From Cellulomonas sp. (lineage in GTDB: Bacteria; Actinomycetota; Actinomycetes; Actinomycetales; Cellulomonadaceae), in the NCBI GenBank assembly GCA_031178805.1, contig JAPSIJ010000010.1, positions 1-19,610 of the forward strand: a stretch of 19,610 bases of DNA, written 5' to 3'. The translations under genes were made by a program, and so were the position numbers. A model generated the notes under the pieces. It did no database searches. It was not told the DNA's origin and saw only the letters and a list, made by a program, of their open reading frames with translations. Below, one piece after another: positions 14,936 to 19,610 of the stretch (positions within the stretch are counted from its first letter, which is position 1; each line of letters opens with the position of its first letter).

Positions 14936-16062
14936 CGCCCGGAGAGCTTGTCGCGGAGCTTGGCGAACACGCCGCCGCCCGAGGCCGACAGCCGCGCGTC
15001 GGGGCGCTCCTCCCCGCGCAGGCCGGCGAGCTGCCGCAGCAGGGCGGCCTGCTCGTCGTCGAGCGCGGTCGGCACCTGGACGTCGACGTGCACGTGCAGG
15101 TCGCCGCGGCCGCCGGCGTGCAGGTGCCCGACGCCGAGCCCGCGGAGCGTGACCACCTGCGCCGGCTGGGTGCCGGGACGCAGGTCGACCTCCTGCGGGC
15201 CGTCGAGCGTCTCGAGCGTCAGCACGGTGCCGAGCGCGGCGGCCGTCATCGGCACCTGCAGCGTGCAGTGCAGGTCGTCGCCCTCGCGGATGAAGGTGTC
15301 GTGCCGGCGCTCGCGCACCTCGAGGTAGATGTCGCCCGCCGGGCCGCCGGCCGGGCCGACCTCGCCCTGCGCGGTGAGCTTGATCCGGGTGCCGGTGTCC
15401 ACGCCCGCGGGGACGTCGACCTCCAGCACGCGGCGCGAGCGCACCCGGCCCTCGCCGGCGCACTCGGTGCACGGCTCGGGGATGACGGTGCCGAAGCCGT
15501 GGCACGCGGCGCAGGGCTGCGAGGTCATCACCTGGCCGAGGAACGAGCGGGCCACCCGCTGCACGCTGCCGCGGCCGCCGCAGACGTCGCAGGTGCGCGG
15601 CGAGGTGCCGGGGCGGCAGCAGGAGCCGTCGCAGGTGGGGCAGACCACGGCCGTCTCGACCGGGACCTCGCGGTGGGTGCCGAACACGGCCTCCGCCAGG
15701 TCGATGTCGAGGCGCACCAGGGCGTCCTGCCCGCGGCGGGCGCGCGGGATCGGGCCGCGCTGGCCCGCGGCGCCACCGGCCGCGCCGAAGAACGTCTCGA
15801 AGATGTCCTGGAAGCCGAAGCCGCCGCCCATGCCACCGCCGTTGGGCGAGGAAGGGTCGGCGCCCATGTCGTACATCCGGCGCTTCTCGGGGTTGGACAG
15901 CACCTCGTAGGCGCGCGAGACGTCCTTGAACCGGTCCTCGGACGCGGCGTCCGCGCCGGCGACGTCGGGGTGCAGCTCCCGCGCCAGCCGGCGGTAGGCC
16001 TTCTTGATCTGCTCGGGCGTGGCCTCACGGTCGACGCCGAGGACCTCGTAGTAGTCGCTCAC
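14932..16062 (-). CDS. dnaJ: Molecular chaperone DnaJ (DnaJ2 type)
   Basis: Hsp40 co-chaperone that stimulates the DnaK ATPase and delivers unfolded clients. The protein has 376 residues. The J domain is at 1-70 with HPD at 31-33, and a Gly/Phe-rich linker runs to about 100. The two zinc sites are formed by C141/C144, C158/C161, C184/C187 and C198/C201, and the C-terminal substrate-binding domains follow. The first zinc repeat reads CPTCDGSCC, with an additional Cys pair where many DnaJs have Gly. The GTG at 16062 has AGGAAG six bases upstream. It is 88 bases downstream of hrcA and overlaps rsmE by four bases. Being in the hrcA operon without grpE or dnaK is the pattern of the second actinobacterial DnaJ. 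Confidence 0.95.
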   Translation of the reverse strand: MSDYYEVLGVDREATPEQIKKAYRRLARELHPDVAGADAASEDRFKDVSRAYEVLSNPEKRRMYDMGADPSSPNGGGMGGGFGFQDIFETFFGAAGGAAGQRGPIPRARRGQDALVRLDIDLAEAVFGTHREVPVETAVVCPTCDGSCCRPGTSPRTCDVCGGRGSVQRVARSFLGQVMTSQPCAACHGFGTVIPEPCTECAGEGRVRSRRVLEVDVPAGVDTGTRIKLTAQGEVGPAGGPAGDIYLEVRERRHDTFIREGDDLHCTLQVPMTAAALGTVLTLETLDGPQEVDLRPGTQPAQVVTLRGLGVGHLHAGGRGDLHVHVDVQVPTALDDEQAALLRQLAGLRGEERPDARLSASGGGVFAKLRDKLSGR

Positions 16063-16150
16063 TCGTCACTTCCTGTGCGGGTCGGTCGCGCGCGCCTGCG
16101 CGGGTCGGTGGCACCGGCGGCGGGGCCGGGCGGGGTCGTCGGGCCGTCGG

Positions 16151-17191
16151 TCACCCGGCGAGGATCCGGGACAGGTAGCGCGCGACGGCACGGACCGTCG
16201 CGATCGTCCCGGGGTAGTCCATGCGCAGCGGGCCGACGGACCCGATCCGCGCGACGGCGCTGCCCGCGCCGCCGCCGTCGTCCTGGCCGCCGTACCCGGT
16301 GGTCACGAAGCTGGTCTCGACCAGGCCCTCGTGCTGGGTCTCGCGGCCGATCCGGACGGAGACCGCGGACTCGTCCTCCGCCATCTCCGTGAGCAGGCGC
16401 AGCAGGACGACCTGCTCCTCCAGCGCCTCGAGCACCGGGCTGATGGTGCGGGCGAAGTCCGCGCCGCCGCCGCGCACCAGGTTGGCGGTGCCGGCGAGGA
16501 CGACGCGCTCCTCGCTCTCGCGGGCGAGCGTGTCCTCCACCACGGCGACCACGGCGCGCACCAGCGGGCCGTCGGCCGGGGCGAAGTCGTCGGCCAGGTC
16601 CCGCAGCACGGTGCCGAGCTCGGCGAGCCGGCGGCCGGCGGCCGCGACGTTCAGCCGGGTGCGCAGCCGGGCCACGACGTCCGCGTCCAAGGGGGCCGCG
16701 AGCTCCAGGGTGCGCTGCTCGACGCGGCCGTGGTCCGTGATGATGACGACCAGCAGGTGCCGGTCGCCCACGGGCACGAGCTCGACGTGCCGCAGGGCGG
16801 TGCGCCGCAGCGACGGGTACTGCACGACGGCGACCTGGTGGGTCAGCTGCGCGAGCAGCCGCACCGACCGGTCCACGACGTCGTCGAGGTCGGCCGCGTC
16901 CTGCATGAACGTCTCGATCGCCCGGCGCTCCGGGGCGGACAGCGGCTTGACGGTCGCCAGCCGGTCGACGAACAGCCGGTAGCCCTTGTCCGTCGGCACG
17001 CGCCCGGCAGAGGTGTGCGGCTGCACGATGTAGCCGGACTCCTCCAGCGCCGCCATGTCGTTGCGGATGGTCGCCGGCGACACCCCGAGGGAGTGCCGCT
17101 CGACCAGGGCGCGGGAGCCGACGGGCTCGCGGGTGGCGACGTAGTCCTCCACGATCGCGCGCAGCACGTCCAGCCTGCGGTCCTCGCTCAT
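16151..17191 (-). CDS. hrcA: Heat-inducible transcription repressor HrcA
   Basis: Repressor that binds CIRCE operators and controls groE and its own operon; its activity is tuned by GroEL in the known systems. The protein has 346 residues. The winged helix is at the N-terminus (MSEDRRLDVLRAIVEDYVATREPVGSRALVERHSLGVSPATIRNDMAALEESGYIVQPHTSAGRVPTDKGYR-type region, residues 1-70), followed by the GAF-like and dimerisation parts. ATG 17191 has GGAGG six bases upstream, and is preferred to an in-frame upstream start at 17245 that would lie inside the CIRCE region. It heads hrcA-dnaJ-rsmE. Confidence 0.96.
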   Translation of the reverse strand: MSEDRRLDVLRAIVEDYVATREPVGSRALVERHSLGVSPATIRNDMAALEESGYIVQPHTSAGRVPTDKGYRLFVDRLATVKPLSAPERRAIETFMQDAADLDDVVDRSVRLLAQLTHQVAVVQYPSLRRTALRHVELVPVGDRHLLVVIITDHGRVEQRTLELAAPLDADVVARLRTRLNVAAAGRRLAELGTVLRDLADDFAPADGPLVRAVVAVVEDTLARESEERVVLAGTANLVRGGGADFARTISPVLEALEEQVVLLRLLTEMAEDESAVSVRIGRETQHEGLVETSFVTTGYGGQDDGGGAGSAVARIGSVGPLRMDYPGTIATVRAVARYLSRILAG

Positions 17192-17238
17192 CGACACCTC
17201 CCGACCCTCGCCCCCGCCCGCCGTCCGGCGGGCCGCGG

Positions 17239-17265
17239 GTAGCACTCGCGTGACCCGAGTGCCAA
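17239..17265. promoter_or_regulatory. CIRCE operator
   Basis: GTAGCACTC-N9-GAGTGCCAA matches the consensus TTAGCACTC-N9-GAGTGCTAA at 16 of 18 arm positions. It sits between the predicted -10 box and the hrcA start, 47 bases before the ATG, so bound HrcA would block transcription of hrcA-dnaJ-rsmE. Confidence 0.95.
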
Positions 17266-17270
17266 TTCTA
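17265..17270 (-). promoter_or_regulatory. Predicted -10 box of the hrcA operon
   Basis: TAGAAT on the minus strand matches TATAAT at five of six positions and abuts the CIRCE operator. No good -35 is visible upstream, in the end of the MFS gene. Its first three bases are the TAG stop codon of that gene. Confidence 0.6.
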
Positions 17271-18809
17271 CTCGGCTGCGGGCGCGGGTGCGGAGCCGGC
17301 GTCCCGCCGCGCGTCCCGCCGCCGGGCGAGCAGGTCCACGACGCCCACGACCAGCGCCACCGCGACCAGCGCGACGGTGATCAGCAGCGCGCGCCCGGCC
17401 GCCGCTCCCCCGTCGAGCCCTGCAGCGAGCGCCGCGTAGTACGTGGAGAGGGTGACCGCGACGCCGAGCGCCGAGCCGACCCGCTGGCCGACCTGCAGCA
17501 TGCTGCCCGCCACGCCCGCCCGGTCGAGCGGGACCCGCGCCAGGGTGAGCGTCTGGTTCGGCGCGATCACCAGGCCGCTGCCCGCACCGGCGACCATCTG
17601 CGTCGCCGCCACCGCGAACCCGACGGCGGGCGCGTCCACCAGCCGGATCGCCAGGTCGGTGCCGAGCAGGCCGAGCACCACGAGCACCAGGCCGACGACG
17701 ACCAGGCCGCGGCCCCGCTCGGCGACCAGCCGGCCCGACTGCTGGGCGGCGACCGCCGACGCGATGGCGAACGGCATGCCCACCAGCCCCGCCTGCAGCG
17801 GCGTGTACCCGGCGATCTGCTGCAGGAACAGCGTCGTGACGAGGAACACGGCCGTGAAGCCCGCGAAGTACGCCATGCCGAGCAGCGCGCCGTTGCGGAA
17901 CGACGGCTCGCGCAGCACCCGCGGGTCCAGCACCGCGGCGTTCGTGCGCCGCTGGTACCCGCGCTCCCAGAGCACCGTCGCCACGGCGAGCACCGCGGCG
18001 ACCGCCAGCCACCACCACCGCGCGGGGTCGTCGTCACCCCCGCCGGTCGTCGTGACGAACGGCACCATCACCGCGGTCGTGGTCAGCGCCACCAGCACCA
18101 GCCCGGGGACGTCCAGCCGCGGCCGGCCGCCGGGGCCGGCGACCCCGGGCGGCGCGCCCACCGCACCCCGGGGCAGGAACCGCACCGCGAGCGGCAGCAC
18201 CACGGCGATCACGGGGACGTTGACGAAGAACACCCACCGCCAGCCGTGCTCGGCGCCGGCCACCTGGATGATCAGGCCGCCCAGCGCGGGGCCGATCGCC
18301 GTGGAGACGCCGATCGTGGCGCCGAAGTAGCCGAACGCCTTGCCGCGCTCCGGGCCGCGGAACAGCTGCTGGATCGTGCCGACCACCTGCGGGTTCAGCA
18401 GGCCCGCGCTCACGCCCTGCAGCAGCCGGGCCCCGGCGAGCAGCTCGTCGGACTGCGCCAGGCCGGCGGCCAGGCTGGTCAGGGCGAAGCCGGCGAGGCC
18501 GACCAGGAACAGCCCGCGGCGGCCGCGGGCGTCGCCGAGCCGCCCGGCGGGCACCAGCACCAGGCCGAAGGCGAGCGTGTAGCCCGCGACGATCAGCTGC
18601 AGCTGGCTCGGCCCGGCGTCCAGGCTGCGCTCGATGGACGGCAGCGCGACGTTGACGATGGAGACGTCCAGCATCGTGATGAAGCCGATCGCCAGGCAGA
18701 CGGCGAGCGCCCGCCAGCGGTGCGGGTCGGGCCGGTCGGGTGCGGGAGCCGCGCCGGGTGCGCCGGCGGGCCGGTCCGCGGAGGGACGGTGGGCGGGGGT
18801 GGACGTCAC
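17268..18809 (-). CDS. MFS transporter, DHA2 (EmrB/QacA-like) drug exporter family
   Basis: Proton-driven efflux protein of the inner membrane, 513 residues, the length of 14-helix DHA2 members. Motif D1 is LDVSIVNVALPSI in the first helix, motif A is GRLGDARGRRG after helix 2, and the motif C region follows in FGYFGATIGVSTAIGPALGG, then GWRWVFFVNVP. The N-terminal 28 residues are Pro/Ala-rich and the C-terminus is charged. GTG 18809 has no clear Shine-Dalgarno. The stop at 17268-17270 is part of the hrcA -10 box. Substrate unknown: antiseptics, antibiotics or metabolites are all possible for the family. Confidence 0.92.
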   Translation of the reverse strand: MTSTPAHRPSADRPAGAPGAAPAPDRPDPHRWRALAVCLAIGFITMLDVSIVNVALPSIERSLDAGPSQLQLIVAGYTLAFGLVLVPAGRLGDARGRRGLFLVGLAGFALTSLAAGLAQSDELLAGARLLQGVSAGLLNPQVVGTIQQLFRGPERGKAFGYFGATIGVSTAIGPALGGLIIQVAGAEHGWRWVFFVNVPVIAVVLPLAVRFLPRGAVGAPPGVAGPGGRPRLDVPGLVLVALTTTAVMVPFVTTTGGGDDDPARWWWLAVAAVLAVATVLWERGYQRRTNAAVLDPRVLREPSFRNGALLGMAYFAGFTAVFLVTTLFLQQIAGYTPLQAGLVGMPFAIASAVAAQQSGRLVAERGRGLVVVGLVLVVLGLLGTDLAIRLVDAPAVGFAVAATQMVAGAGSGLVIAPNQTLTLARVPLDRAGVAGSMLQVGQRVGSALGVAVTLSTYYAALAAGLDGGAAAGRALLITVALVAVALVVGVVDLLARRRDARRDAGSAPAPAAE

Positions 18810-18845
18810 CGTCGTGTCGTACCACGCGCGCGCCGGGTCGGCACC

Positions 18846-18851
18846 TAGGCT
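18846..18851 (+). promoter_or_regulatory. Putative -10 box for leaderless DUF3097 transcript
   Basis: TAGGCT fits TAnnnT and lies seven bases before the GTG start at 18859, the spacing typical of leaderless actinobacterial genes. No -35 is apparent and no ribosome site precedes the start. Confidence 0.45.
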
Positions 18852-18858
18852 GCCGCGG

Positions 18859-19610
18859 GTGACCGACCGCTACGGACCCGACGTCCTGTCCGGCGCCTCG
18901 CCGCGCACGCACCGCCGACCGACCTCGCAGCCCGTCGCCGCCGAGCGCGGCCTGGTGGTCGAGGAGGTCACGACCGGGTGGGTCGGCGCCGTCGTCCGGG
19001 TGGAGAAGTCCGGCGGCGAGCACGTCGTGGTCCTGGAGGACCGGCACGGGAAGACCCGCACGTTCCGGCTGGGCCCCGGCTTCTGGGTCGACGGCAAGCC
19101 GGTCGAGCTCACCGCGCCCAGGGCCGCCGCGCCCACCGGCCCCCGCCGCACCGCCTCCGGCTCGCTCGCCGCGCCGGACCAGCGCGCGCGGGTCGCCATC
19201 GGCAGCCGGATCTGGGTCGAGGGCAAGCACGACGCCGAGCTCGTGGAGAAGGTCTGGGGCGACGACCTGCGCGCCGAGGGCGTCGTCGTCGAGCTGCTGG
19301 ACGGCGTCGACAACCTCGTCGACGCGCTGCGGGACTTCGCCCCCGGACGGGGCCGCCGGGTCGGCGTCCTCGTCGACCACCTCGTCCCGCACTCCAAGGA
19401 GCGCCGGATCGCCGACGAGGCGATGCGCACGGCGCCCGCCGGGACCGTCCTGGTGCTCGGCCACCCCTACGTCGACGTCTGGCAGGCCGTGCGGCCCGAG
19501 CGGATCGGGCTGACCGCCTGGCCCACCATCGAGCGCGGCACCGAGTGGAAGCGCGGCATCCTGCGCGAGCTCGGCTGGCCGGCCGACGAGCAGGCCGACG
19601 TCGCGCGGGC
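18859..19610 (+). CDS. DUF3097 protein, 3' end cut by window edge
   Basis: The first 250 residues of a DUF3097 family protein, a conserved actinobacterial protein of unknown function. It begins VTDRYGPDVLSG and has the family hallmarks LVVEEVTTGWVGAVV, RIWVEGKHDAELVEKVWGDDLRAEGVVVE, GRRVGVLVDHLVPHSKE and VLGHPYVDVWQAV. The EGKHD and DHLVPxSKE segments look like an acidic metal-binding core of Toprim type; that is inference. Start GTG 18859 is supported by the family N-terminus. The gene is divergent from the MFS gene with a 49-bp gap. Confidence 0.93.
   Translation, partial: MTDRYGPDVLSGASPRTHRRPTSQPVAAERGLVVEEVTTGWVGAVVRVEKSGGEHVVVLEDRHGKTRTFRLGPGFWVDGKPVELTAPRAAAPTGPRRTASGSLAAPDQRARVAIGSRIWVEGKHDAELVEKVWGDDLRAEGVVVELLDGVDNLVDALRDFAPGRGRRVGVLVDHLVPHSKERRIADEAMRTAPAGTVLVLGHPYVDVWQAVRPERIGLTAWPTIERGTEWKRGILRELGWPADEQADVAR

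Noticed and set aside
16063..16150. Promoter or second CIRCE in the hrcA-dnaJ gap
   Set aside because: The 88-base gap has a short direct repeat (GCGGGTCGGT) but no -10/-35 pair and no CIRCE arms.

Overview
The window is a very GC-rich bacterial chromosome segment with GTG starts, few long gaps and tightly packed operons. Together with the pair helicase + DUF3039, DUF3097, an hrcA-dnaJ-rsmE operon under a CIRCE operator, and a CUT1 sugar transporter lacking its own ATPase, this points to a high-GC actinobacterium. The style resembles Cellulomonas and relatives, but that is an inference from gene content and not a species call. No tRNA, rRNA, CRISPR array, insertion sequence or prophage was seen.

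Region 1 (1-3363, minus strand): a superfamily 2 DEAD/DEAH helicase cut by the left edge, translationally coupled to an upstream DUF3039 protein, and then a stand-alone gene for a DUF559/Vsr-like putative endonuclease. This endonuclease gene is bracketed by two copies of an 81-bp repeat in inverted orientation (2091-2171 and 3283-3363). Each copy carries a 9-bp word in a forward-forward-reverse-reverse arrangement with an exact 19-bp period. This is the most unusual structure in the window.

Region 2 (3373-10137, minus strand): a sugar uptake and use operon. In transcription order it holds a ROK repressor, a lipoprotein binding protein, two MalF/MalG-type permeases, a ROK sugar kinase, glucosamine-6-phosphate deaminase (nagB) and a DUF2200 protein. 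From the permeases onward the genes touch or overlap. An AT-rich promoter/operator sits in front of the repressor, and strong hairpins lie after the repressor and after the binding protein. The simplest reading is import of an amino sugar, or of an oligosaccharide containing one, phosphorylation by the ROK kinase, and entry into glycolysis as fructose-6-phosphate through NagB. No transporter ATPase and no nagA lie in the window, so both would have to be encoded elsewhere.

Region 3 (10232-14090): an LLM-class flavin-dependent oxidoreductase (plus), a PfkB-type sugar kinase (minus) and glucose-6-phosphate isomerase pgi (plus). Convergent pairs are separated by inverted repeats; the one after pgi is a 16-bp perfect stem.

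Region 4 (14138-19610): the heat-shock operon hrcA-dnaJ-rsmE (minus) with a CIRCE operator in the hrcA leader, a DHA2-type MFS exporter (minus) whose stop codon lies inside the predicted hrcA -10 box, and a divergent DUF3097 gene (plus) cut by the right edge, which looks leaderless.

There is no gene-free stretch above 300 bases. The largest gaps (2042-2219, 3165-3372 and 10102-10231) hold the two repeat elements and the repressor promoter.
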